A stretch of 39,189 bases of DNA from Zygnema circumcarinatum (lineage: Eukaryota > Streptophyta > Zygnematophyceae > Zygnematales > Zygnemataceae): the NCBI GenBank assembly GCA_037447605.1, contig CM074809.1, positions 4,214,786 through 4,253,974 of the forward strand. Reading direction: 5' to 3'. Shown here one piece after another: positions 23,001 to 34,195 of this stretch (positions are counted from its first letter, which is position 1; each line of letters begins with the position of its first letter). The position numbers and the translations under genes are program-made. A model generated the notes under the pieces. The model worked only from the letters and a program-made list of their open reading frames with translations, was not told where the DNA came from and searched no databases.

Positions 23001-26000
23001 GGCTGGATAAACGCCTTGGCCCTCCAGGCACAGGGACAATATGAGCAGGCAGCCATCCATTTCGCTAAGCTGCTTCCTTTAACGCTGGACAGTCTCCCTC
23101 CAGAGACTGTACAATTCTGCATAGCCCGTTCAATTGAGGCGTATGCGGCTTTGGCAGACTGGGACTCTTTACAATCTTGGTTGCAGGTGTGTTCCCTGAT
23201 TTTTTTGCCCATTAAATTGTCCTGAAGGTCCATAAATTGGCAATGGCTTGCGGTTTATTGACTGCAAGGCAGCAAGCTTCGAGAGAGTCACTGGGAACGT
23301 CTAGTTATCTGGCTGCCGCAAACTCACTACCTGGGTATTGCTTCATAATCTCAAGTGTTTCATGTTCACAATGTTTGGGAAATGCGCATGTTTTCTACTT
23401 CGCGACTCACGCAAAGCGGTTCGCGCTTTTTTGCTGTTTTACTCGTATCCAAACTTTTTATGTACTGGCAGATTGATCTTGTCTTGGATAGGTGAGAACC
23501 CAGACTGCTTTGAAAAGGCCCTGTGGTCCTTCAGCGCTTGTCACATAATGTGGCTGACACTTGGTTACTGCGGAGGGGCTAGGAATTGCAAGCGCTGCGA
23601 GTACAGCATGCCGGAAAGTCCACCGCGGCGGCTCTGAACACGAGCGGGGCGGGGGCGGACATGAACGCCATCCTCGCGCTCGCGTGCTTCGACGGAGGGG
23701 ACGCGGCGGGGGCGTGGCCGCACCTCGGCCTCACGCCGCAGAGCAGCAAGGAACTCACTTCGGACCCTCGCCAGGCGCTCCTCCGGAGTGAGCAGATGCT
23801 TCTGCAGGCCATGCTGCGCTTTCGAGAGGGGAGTCCGCCTGACCCCTCGGAACTGCCGACTGCGGCAGCCATGCTGGAGGCACAGCTCCAATCCTCGACA
23901 CTGGGTGGCCTTCGCGAAGCTGAAGCTGCATTGCTGCAAAGGCAATGCCTTAGCTTGTTAGAGGCAGCACAATGCAGCAGTCACCAGATCCTCCCTTCGT
24001 CGTCACTACTTCTGAAGGCCTGTAAGGTTCCGTTGGACAGAACTTCACAGGACTGTGCACCATGGCTGAAGCTTCGACGAACTGTCCAGCTTGTGGCTCC
24101 AACCTCCCCATTACTTGTTGGTTTGCAGTTTCAGCTCGTCCGCCAAGCCCGCAAGCAGGGCAATTTTCGATTAGCAGGGCGCCTACTCAGTACATGTCCT
24201 AGTTTAGGACCTATCCAAGACGAGGAGCACAACTACGAATGCATTCTTTTGAAGCATGCACAGGGTCAACACGCGGATGCAACATTGCAACTGTGGCAAC
24301 TCTGTTCCAAGGCTGTTTTTCATGGCCTTGGATCACCGCTTGTTGGGGCACCGACGAGTGAGAGTCAGATCAAGGCAAAGGCGCTCCTCAAGCTTGCGCA
24401 ATGGTTGCAGACGATAATGATGTCCTCCCTCCCTGTTTCTCCATTCAGACTGCTTCAGGCTATTGCTATTGCCGATCAATCAGGTTTCCTTGAGGCCGGT
24501 CTAAAATGGGGGAGAGTGACAGAAGAGGACGAGGCTGGGGCACAACTGGAGCAGCTGAGTGGTGCTGCTCTCCGCAGCGCCACGTCGGTGTGCCCTGACC
24601 TGGCGAAGGCCTGGCACAAGCAAGCTGTGTGGTGCTTCGCCGCTGCTTTTGAAGGGCAGTCCCAAGGCGGCACTGTACCGGGCCTGTTTCTTGCAAGTTC
24701 ATACCTACAAAGCACGCCAAAAGGCGCAGAATGTCAGCTCACTCGAGATGAGAAGAGGCAAATCGCCGACATTCTGATGCGAAGCGTTGTCCATGTAGGC
24801 GACAACTTGGTGCAGTACTGCGGCGATGTCCTGCAAACTGCTTTGCAAAAGAGCTTGGAGGAGGGTCGATCTGAACAGGCAGGGCTCAACGAGCTGGAGG
24901 AGCAGCTGATTATGGCAGTGCAGACACTCGGAAGTGCCACTTCCGAGCAAGCAGGCTGGGCTGTCAAAGAGATGTTACATTTATGGCAAGGAAAAAGGCA
25001 GCGAGCCATGAGCTTTCTTGTAGAGGCTCTTCAAGCCTTCCTAAAATTTTTGGCTGTGGCTCATCAGCAAGGAAGGTCTTGCAGTACAAGCTGGCCCCGG
25101 AGTGTGAAACCTCTGCCGCATGAGGCGTCGCTGAGCGCTATGCTGCATGTGTTACATCTTCTCCTTGTTCATGGAACAGAACTGCAAGCTGTGTTTGACG
25201 CTGGTTTTGACAGCCTTCCGGCTACACCGTGGCAGGTCCGGTCCTATAATACTTCGTCAATGCTCCTTCGTTGCTGCTTCACTCTGGAGAGCCTACTAGG
25301 CCTTTCGTTATCCAGAATAGCTCTCTTGAGGCATGTCTTAGGCTTTAGCAGGAGACCTAGGAAGTTAGGCAGGGTTTGGTTGTTGCGATTTGTGCAATGC
25401 AGGAGACTCTCTATGCCATGGAGCACCTCTGCGAACTGAGACAGTTTTTTTTGTGCTCCGGAAATGCATGTGGCAGGCGCTGTTGCCGCAGGTTTTCGCT
25501 CGACTGAGCACGCATCCGCAGCAAATCGTGCGCAGGCAACTTGAAAGGCTTCTGGAGGCGTTAGCAAAGGCATGCCCTGCAGCGATTGTCTATCCTGCTG
25601 TTGTAGAAGCGACTTCACGGGGTGGAGAAATTGCTCCGGAGTTGCAACGTTTGCTGACTTTGCTGGTACGCAATCCATCGAAGGCACTGAACCCAGCGTG
25701 GTTGTGATAGTCAATCGCATCGCCATTGGCAACATCAGCAACGAGCTAGTCTTCACAAGTGGACATTTCTTTTTCCTTTTGGACTTCTGTGTAGCTCAAT
25801 GTCGGACCGTGTGTCTTGCAGACGGAACGTGAGGTGGGGTTGGTGGAAGATGTGCGCACGCTCTTGGCTCAGCTCGGGTCCATCGCGGTGCTTTGGGAAG
25901 AGCAATGGCTGGCAGTGCTTCAAGAATTGCAGCCGGATGCTCTGCGTCGTCTTGCTTCACTCCGCGAGTACGCTGCTCGATTGGCAGCAAATCAGGGGCT

Positions 26001-29000
26001 GGAGATACACGAGCGAGGCCGCTTACTGGCTGTTAAATACAGCACAGTAATGACTCCACTGGTCGCAACACTCGAAAGGCAATTGGCTGCTACTGGACAG
26101 GCTCCACAAACTGCTCATCAGCGATGGTTTCAGGCGCATTTTCAAACCTCCTTATCGGATGCTGTGGCTTCTCTAAAGCAATCGCCCCGAAGCAGTGCAG
26201 GCCTTGCATCCACGTGGCGGCCCCTCGATGTGCTGGGCTTGCGGCTGTCACGGGAGCTGAAGCGCAACCTGCCCTTAGGTGAAGTTTCAACGGAGCTTGT
26301 CCAACTTAAAGGGAGCTGTGCGCCCATGCCCGGGTTGGCAACTCCCGTTTATGGGGACGAGGGAAGCCAGTTAAGTGATAAGGGAGTGACCGTGGTGGGA
26401 ATGGAGGATTCTGTGGTGATTTTGAGCACTAAAACGCGGCCGAAGCGGCTTGCCTTCCTCGGGAGCGATGGGAGGCATTATCAGTATCTGTTGAAGGGCC
26501 ACGAGGACCTGCGGCTGGATGCGCGGATTATGCAGTTGCTTGCAGCAGTCAACGGCGCGCTGCAGCAAAGCAAAGAGACGAGAAGCCGGGGTCTGTCGGC
26601 ACGACGCTACTCCGTCATCCCCATAGGGCCTCGCGTCGGGCTCATACAGTGGCTGGATGGGCTCTGCAGCCTCTACAGCATCTACCGCGCTTGGCAGCAG
26701 AGGCAGCAAGCGGCCACCGGCATATTGGCCCGCCCTACCGATGTGTTCTACACAAAAATGATGGCGGCTTTGCAGGATAAGGGCCTTCACAGGGCGGTTG
26801 CTCGGAAAGAGTGGCCGCATGATGTGAAGAAGCGAGTGTTGTTGGATTTGATGAAGGAAACTCCACGCCACCTGCTGGCTCGAGAATTATGGGCAGCCAC
26901 GCAGGAGGGAATGCAAGAATGGTGGGCCAAGCAGCAGAGGTAGGCTGACGTCTCACCCCACTCAGAAATTCCATAGACAGGCTCTTCAGTAAAAGGTCGA
27001 ATGGCGAATAGGCAATTGGCTTACCAAGTCGGGGTTTTCGGTTTCTTCCGTTGCAGGTTTGCAGGAAGCATGGCAGTGATGAGCATGGTAGGGTACGTGC
27101 TGGGTGTCGGTGACCGCCATTTGGACAACCTGTTGCTCGACCTCAGAAGTGGGGAGCTTGTGCACATTGACTTCGGCGTCTGTTTTGAGAAGGGCTTACG
27201 CCTGCGAATACCAGAGATCGTGCCTTTCCGGCTGACTCAAACTCTGCAGGTTGCCCTTGGCCTCACGGGAGTGGATGGCCGAATGCGTGCGAGCTGTGAA
27301 GCGGCCATGCAGGCGCTGCGCCGCAGCCGCAACAATCTGCTCATGCTTCTCGCCGTCTTTGTTTGGGACCCGCTTCTGGATTGGCTGCATCCGCCAGCTG
27401 ATACTGAAACTCGCGATAGAACGGGAGGAAGAGGGCGTATGGAGGAGGTGTCAAGCAGCATGAATGGCTATGCTTCACGTGTCCGAGACGTACCAGTTGC
27501 ACAGCAGGTCCCGACAGCTAAACTTACTCTAACAGGGGACTTGTTTTGGCTATTTGATCTGCACTGCAAGTTCGCCCACCGTCAATTGCTTTCAAGAAAT
27601 TGATGCAACTTATTCAATTCATCGTTTGAAAGGCCACCATGTCTGTGCCTGGCTTTCTTTTGCGTATCTGTCTGAAACTAATATCTTGTATAGCGTGGTT
27701 CAACTCCTTGAATGCTGGAAACAGGCAGATGGAGATGAAGGGCAAGCAGGGGGCTCCATCGTGGGTGGAGGCTATGGGGTTGGGGGAAGCGACGTGTCGA
27801 GCCAGGAGCGGCCCTCCTCCCCCGCGTCAAGCGGCGAGAGCGCGGGGTGGCTCTCGGTGGCGAGCTCGGAAGCGGAGGCGGCCGAGCACCTGGTGGGGCT
27901 CCCCCCGCCGCCGGATGCTGGAATGCCTTCAGCCTTAGCCAGTGGGCAACCCCAGGACGGACGAGGGGTCGTTAGTGAAGGGAGCAACTTGCCAGCCTCG
28001 GAAGGACCCCTTCATTTGCCTGCTACTTTGGGAGAGCAGGGGGATGTTGTCTTCAGCCAAGATGTGTTTCCTTTTGTGTCTACATCGTCCCCTGAGGTGG
28101 GAACACATTCGCAGCATCTCGTGCGCAAGGTTGCTCAATAAGCTGGGCTTATGAAATTGCTGTGCACTTTGAAGGTGTGTTGGTCTCATTCTGGAGGGTT
28201 CTGTCGTTCCTTGTGACGTGTCAGGGAGAGGCCGTGGGCATTGTTCCGGCCGCCTCCAGTTCGGCGCGTCCTCCTCCGGCGGCAGGCCGGGGGGGGGGGG
28301 CGGACGGCGCGGCGCTCGAGCTGCCGCAGGGAATGATGGGATGGGCCTCGACAGGTGATTGCCACAAATTTTGCACCGGTTAGATTCATTTCGTTTTATG
28401 AGTGCAAACAGCAACTGAAATATATGAATGTGCTGTGGGGATCCACATGTTTTAGTTGGTAAGGGACTGCAGTTGAATATGATGTGGTAGAGGTGCAGCA
28501 AGACCACTAGCCCTTGGATTCTTGAAGGGGGGAAAAGGAGAGGCATCATGCGCAAGGCGATGGTGCAGGCAGCGGATGGAGATGTTGTCAAAGAAACAAA
28601 TCAGGGAACCCTGGTAGAGCCGAAAAACAGACAAGGAGTTGTTTTCAACTTCAGGAAAAGGGAGCATGGCATAGTCTAAGTGCAGTTCACAGTTGACATG
28701 AGTAGAAACTCTGCGACAGTCATCTGCAGTTGTCATTGTAAAAGGCAACCTGAGGGTCTATTGCCCATTTGCAGAAAGAAGTGCTGACGCTGTGGCTGCT
28801 ATCCGTCGAGTTAACGAGAAGTTGGAGGGGCGGGATCTGGATGCAAACCGGTGAGTGAAACACCTCAACTGCGTCGCTTTTCTTTTTGAAGACTACTAGG
28901 CAGACAAAGTACTTTGGGCGACTTGTGAAAAAGGGCCTAATAGAACATTTGAAATAGAGGAGATAAGTCAGACAAGAATCATTGTTCAATTCTTTTGTGA

Positions 29001-29272
29001 CATACTAATGTGAGCCAGTTACCAGTCTCCTAAACTTGGTAAGCTATGTGCAAAATTTACAGTTGAATGAAGATGTCTGGCATCCTCCTTCTGTGACTTG
29101 GAGCTCCCTCTCATCGCCACCCCAACGGCATGTCTTGACCGAAAGGACGAACCCTGTCCCCTTGGTCTGCAGGCAGGCGGACGTGGCGGAGCAGGTTGGC
29201 CACCTTCTGCAGCAGGCGCGCAGTCTGGACAACCTCTGCAGCATGTACGAGGGCTGGACGCCCTGGATCTGA
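20085..29272 (+). CDS. SMG1: SMG1, PIKK-family kinase of nonsense-mediated mRNA decay
   Basis: Nine exons: 20085-23186, 23583-25235, 25477-25665, 25822-26939, 27057-27507, 27725-28129, 28225-28354, 28775-28850, 29173-29272 (TGA); about 2407 aa. SMG1 phosphorylates UPF1 during nonsense-mediated decay. Residues 1 to about 1650 are helical repeats and FAT, with family matches such as FEDIVDLLLGWALEPN, ELQALRVQHAGKS, LTSDPRQALLRSEQMLLQAM and TPWQALLPQVFARLS. The kinase runs from about 1837 to 2130: STKTRPKRLAFLGSDG, RRYSVIPIGPRVGLIQWLDG, GVGDRHLDN (catalytic loop), HIDFGVCFEKG (metal-binding DFG). FATC is split over the last two exons (RRVNEKLEGRDLDANR; SLDNLCSMYEGWTPWI). Human SMG1 has ~3660 aa with a ~1000-aa insertion between kinase and FATC; here only ~220 low-complexity residues lie there. 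The start could be Met at 20085 or 20091. Boundaries of exons 5-7 are the least certain. Confidence 0.95.
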
Positions 29273-29338
29273 CGGATCTCACGGATAGATCTCACGGATC
29301 TCACGGATAGATCTCACGGATCTGACGGATCTCACGGC
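29264..29338. repeat. GGATCTCACGGATA tandem repeat spanning the SMG1 stop
   Basis: Copies of GATCTCACG and GATAGATCTCACG start at the SMG1 stop codon (the final Ile codon and TGA look like part of the first degenerate unit) and fill the first ~65 nt of the 3' UTR. Confidence 0.85.
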
Positions 29339-30774
29339 CCGTTCGGGACGCGCTTCGCCGCAGGCAGATGCTGCTGCCAAAAATTTCAAACGGGGCATGG
29401 CATTACTAAAGTGGAGGCGCTGCACGACACGAAGGTACAATGTGCAGACACATGCTGTCGGTGTGGACGTTTTTATACACATTCATTCCTTAGGTTACTG
29501 TCAATATAGCTCCTTTGTACTGACTATGGTTTGTGAAATTCGTGGGAATAAGTTCAGACGAAAGAACCCTGAACAATGGGCAGGTACGAGTCCAAAGAAA
29601 TACTTGGTGAAACTCCCTTGGCCATTTCCTTCGCCCACGGGAGCTTCACAATTTTCCCGCCGTCGTTAGGGTTCTTCCTTCTGAACTGTCCCCTCGCATT
29701 GCCCAAACCATAGACAGGTGGGCGCCTGCCGTGCCCATGACCCCTTGGGGCCTTTTGTCGCCTCACGTCTTGCAGAGACAGCCATCGGAAGAGCCGAATT
29801 TATGGGCAATGCATGTGCAGCTGTTTGAGCATCCGGGGTCAGCGTGTGGGGAGATGAGAGCAGGAGATGCTTGTTCAAGCATGTTCACTCTGCGTTTTTC
29901 TATTATGCCTACCCCCACTGATGTAATAATGACCTGCTGCTTAGCATAGGAAGACTTTAGTAGACCGTGGATTTCCCCTTCTGGGGTCGCAGTCAATGCG
30001 CTTGTGTCGTCTCTTCATCGTTCGTTTGTCATTGGAGGAGGTGAATGAAGTACCGAAGGCGCGGTGAACATTCTTGCGCTCATTGAATCCCCCATGTCGT
30101 GGTCGCGACCTTGAGAACAAATGTTGGACAATAAAGGGACGTTCATGTCCGCGGTTGGAATGTACTTCTTTAAGACATGAGCGCATGGTGTGCTGGCCTC
30201 GACTCTTGATTCAGAACCTCTCTTCTTTGACTAGTTCGCCGTCTTTTGTCAGCTTTGCGTGGCATGTTTATGAGTTTTTCACTCATTCAGCTTCTTGCAC
30301 TTGTTCTTGTCACAACGAGACCAGGATTTACCAAAGAGTGACTCAACTCCGTGAGGTTAACGTCAGGGAAAAAGAAAAAAAAAACACAAGGAAGCTATAT
30401 GCAACAGGTTCAGCTTTGATTACGAAGACTAAGCATGCGGGGGCTTATATGTATGTCTATTCTGAACTTTTGAGTGATAAGACCTCAGCTTAAACTGCAA
30501 CCATCACCTATCACTTCCAACCTTAGAATTCACTCCCGCTTGTTGAGCTCCGCAAACATTCAGCTCAGGATATCTCTGTAGGGGTTAATGCAAGAGTATC
30601 AAATCATTGCGGTTACCTCTGATTGTCCTTAACTATTATTACCGCGTTGTTAAGCCTAAAGGTAGATTCCCGCTCAAAATGACCTGTTTCTCGTGGTTCC
30701 CATGATTTTGTCCATGTACATTTGACGCCATCGCCGTCGTGCAATCAATGCCACATCATCACATCAATGCACGG
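29339..30774. other. SMG1-IBR3 intergenic region, left part
   Basis: No gene recognised. Several short ORFs have no family features. It holds the inverted duplication at 29552-29686. A TGTAA at 29927-29931 is the first I noticed after SMG1, but it is ~650 nt from the stop. Confidence 0.5.
29552..29686. repeat. Nested imperfect inverted repeat
   Basis: GTTCAGACGAAAGAACCCT (29552-29570) pairs with AGGGTTCTTCCTTCTGAAC (29668-29686), and the inner GTGAAACTCCC (29607-29617) pairs with GGGAGCTTCAC (29639-29649). Read outward-in, both arms can encode FRRKNP ... VKLPW, as if a short gene fragment had been duplicated head to head. No target-site duplication was established. Confidence 0.7.
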
Positions 30775-31085
30775 TGGCAGTCCACGCGGCAGTCCACCCA
30801 CGATGGCAGTCAATGCACAGTGGCAGTCCACAATGGGAGTCAATGCATAGTGGCAGTCCACGCGGCAGTCCACCCACGATGGCAGTCAATGCACAGTGGC
30901 AGTCCACAATGGGAGTCAATGCATAGTGGCAGTCCACGCGGCAGTCCACCCACGATGGCAGTCAATGCACAGTGGCAGTCCACAATGGGAGTCAATGCAT
31001 AGTGGCAGTCCACGCGGCAGTCCACGCGGCAGTCCACGATGGCAGTCAATGCACGGTGGCAGTCCACGCGGCAGTCCAAGCTGGC
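30775..31085. repeat. 76-bp tandem repeat built from 19-bp subunits
   Basis: Three full copies start at 30775, 30851 and 30927, with a rearranged fourth from 31003. Each unit comprises four related 19-bp pieces (GGCAGTCCA, GGCAGTCAATGCA and similar). The unit is not a multiple of three and both strands stay open, giving spurious ORFs. It lies ~130 bp upstream of the IBR3-like start codon. Confidence 0.93.
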
Positions 31086-31090
31086 AGGGT

Positions 31091-31139
31091 AGAGGACCTC
31101 CCACCAGTACCGTACGGTACGCTCAGTGGGAGGTCCTCT
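31091..31139. promoter_or_regulatory. Large perfect hairpin/cruciform upstream of the IBR3-like gene
   Basis: 14-bp perfect arms AGAGGACCTCCCAC (31091-31104) and GTGGGAGGTCCTCT (31126-31139) enclose a second perfect 14-bp palindrome, GTACCGTACGGTAC (31107-31120). The arms extend imperfectly outward (TGGC..AGGG on the left, CCCTGTTGGC on the right). It lies 73 bp before the start codon, so in the promoter or 5' UTR. Confidence 0.9.
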
Positions 31140-31211
31140 CCTTCCCTGTTGGCCGTTACCAGTCCGACCCCTGCGCGCAGCGGAGGGAGGGAGGAAGGGA
31201 GGGAGGGAGCC

Positions 31212-34150
31212 ATGGCGGCACCGCGTGCGGGCCCCGTGCGCGGCGCACACCGCCTGGACGAGGCCGCGCTCCTCCGCTACGCCCGCTGCCACGTGCCCGC
31301 CTGGCCCCCGCACGCCGACCTGCGCGTGCTTCAGGTGCGCACTCTCAACCCGCTCCCTCCTCTGCTTGTCAATATGTTTTCCACTCAAGGATGCATTGAG
31401 TGAATAAAGGAGCGCGTGTTTTTTCTGCCCCTGGTTGTACCATCCAGTTCGGCCATGGACAATCGAATCCAACGTATCTCTTGGAAGTGGGGCCTCGTCG
31501 CTTTGTCCTCCGGAAGAAGCCGCCTGGGAAAATTCTCAAGTCAGCACATGCTGTGGAGAGGGAGCATCAGGCATGCACTTTCCTTTCACTTTTTGCGAAG
31601 TTTTTTTCAAGAACATGAGTATCAGAATAGGAGCTCTAAAGCCAAGTCACAAGTCGTTATTTCTCGTTTTGTGTTTCTTGTGTCTTGATTTGATTCTAAT
31701 TGATTATAAGTCAGGCTGACCTTTGTTTTCCGTAGAAAGATAGAGTATTTAGGCAGGAGCTATAGAGTTTGGCTATGGAACTGGCAACCGACTCTGGATC
31801 GAATATGAGAGCGGAGAAATTAGGAGCATTGTTGGAGGTTGATTCATAATTTAGTAATAGACTTGGGAAGGAGTGTAGATTAATAAGGTCTCAGGGTTTT
31901 TAGGGTTTGGTAAAAATAAAATAAAATGGTACTAACCATTTTATCTGCAATGGTAGTAACCATTTTATCTGCAATGGCGTGGAATGTTTCAGGTCCTGAC
32001 TGCCCTGCAGGACACGGACGTGCCTGTGCCAAAAGTCCACTGCTTGTGCATGGATCCTGCGGTCATTGGCACGCCTTTCTACATCATGGACTATGTCGAG
32101 GGCCGCATCTTTACCGATCCTCGTTTGCCGGTGACCCACAAAGCCTGCTTATCCTGCTTGCACAGACTGAATGAATCAATATTGCGGGCCGTATGAAGAA
32201 CCTTGGCTTTGGCTGTGAGAGTCTAATTCAAGTGTCACTATAGACCAAGGGTCTAGGCTTCATCACAAACACCTGCCATGCAACATACGTCAATGGGACG
32301 TCGTTTTTGGCAGTTCATTGAACGACTGAAGCTGAACATCTAGATAGGCAATTCATTGCTCACCTTGCAAAGGCTCATGGCTGTTTGTATGTTCAGGGTA
32401 TGGCAGCTGAGGAGCGTGAGCTACTCTACAACTCGATGGCTCTCACTTTGGCAGCTATTCATCGTGTAGAAGTTGGCAAAACCAAACTTGCCAGCTTTGG
32501 GCGTACGGACAGTTATTGTAAACGTCAGGTGGGAGCAGTTCATCCTCGGCTGAAGCCGCAAACGCAGGGTGTTATCAGGGTAAAGCAACGCTCGTTGTGT
32601 GTAGCAGAGTGGCAGAAGTTTTGCTTCATCTGAGACACGCGGGGAAGCCCAGGTGGAACGCTGGACTCAGCAATACCAACTGTCCACAGGAGATGGAGTG
32701 GAACCCGACGAAGCCATGTTGCAGCTTTCGAGCTGGTTGCGAGAGAACATCCCAGCGGAAGATCAGGATGCAGAAGGGCCCTTCAAGGGACTTGTGCACG
32801 GGGATTTTCGTCTCGACAACCTCGTGTTTCATCATACTGAGGTTGGAACATTACCGTTCTGAATGTCTGTTTAGAGCTTTTTTGTGCATGGATCGCTGTA
32901 CACGGTTGAAAAGTTGAGAAACGGCTGTGTAGTCTTTTTTTAGCTGGACAGCCAGACTACAAGGTTTACTTCGAGAAAGCACATGGTATGTGAGAAAGAG
33001 CATGATTTGAGATTTTATCGGCCCCTAGACAGTGGTGAGGTTGTATTTGAAACTAGCCTGCTTGGTGCGCATCCTTGGTAAGCCGGGCAATATAACTCCC
33101 ACCTTAAGCAGCCTTGCAGTCTGTCGTGAATGCCGGGAGGCTGACGGCCTGTTGTTGTTTTGCCTGCTAACTGCTTGTAGCCGCGAGTGGTGGCTGTCCT
33201 GGACTGGGAGTTGTCAACCCTCGGCAACCAACTGTCAGATGCGGCTTATTGCTGCATGGTGCACTTTTCTATCCATTCCCAAATGTCCTGTTTCTGTGTT
33301 TGTCGTCTGTATGTTAACTTTGAAGAATGTATCTTGCAGCTTATGGCTGATTGCAACCTGAAGCGTTCTTGTTCGTAAAGCATCTCAGCTTTGTCATTTG
33401 GCCTTGATGGACTTCACTGAACTGAATTTAGCGAAGAGACGGGGTGTGGGATCAGCCGTATTTTCTTCCCAGCGGTGTGAAGAGCCTGCCAGGCCTGGAC
33501 GTGCGATCGGAGGGTCTGCCGGAGGGTGTTCCGACCGTGGAGCAGTGGCTCGCCCGCTACTGCCGCGCTGCCGTAAGTCGCTTTACGGCCTTACGGCTGC
33601 TGCCTGCTGCCTGCTGCCTGCTGCCTGCCGGTTCTGTTCTGGGCAGAGCGAGCGGCTCTGAGGGCGATGGGGCGGCGCGGGGCGGCAGGACGCGCCGTGG
33701 CCTGCGGCGACTTGGCGCTTCTACTTGGTTCTTTCCTTCTTCCGCGGAGCCGCCATTTTCGCGGGTGTTTATAAGCGTGCTCTCCAGGTACGCGATTCAG
33801 ATGTCCTCCAAGAGCGCGGTCCTTTCTGAAATCGATAATTAAGAGAGCCCTATTCAAGCGGCAACTGCTTCCATTTTGAATCTTGATTAAGACACTCGGA
33901 CACTACATGCTCTGTTCGAGATTGCATCACTGCCAGGGAGCTGGACGGTTGTTGGGGATGGCTATGATATTTTCTTGAAAGCAAAATGGGAGGCCGAGTG
34001 CAGAAAATGTAGTCGGCTCAATGAGCCGCAGAAGTTGAAGGTCTTTGCCTCCCTTTCGAGCCCATGAAAGGGACCTTCTCATTGTGCAATTGTTTAGCTA
34101 TGTTACTCAGTGCAGTGAAGGCTGCTAGTTGTGAGATCATAAATATAAAA

Positions 34151-34195
<45 letters not shown>

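Noticed and set aside
30739-31472. Repetitive ORFs on both strands over the 76-bp satellite
   Set aside because: Both strands and several frames are open because of the repeat; there is no conserved domain, and the region overlaps the first exon of the IBR3-like gene.
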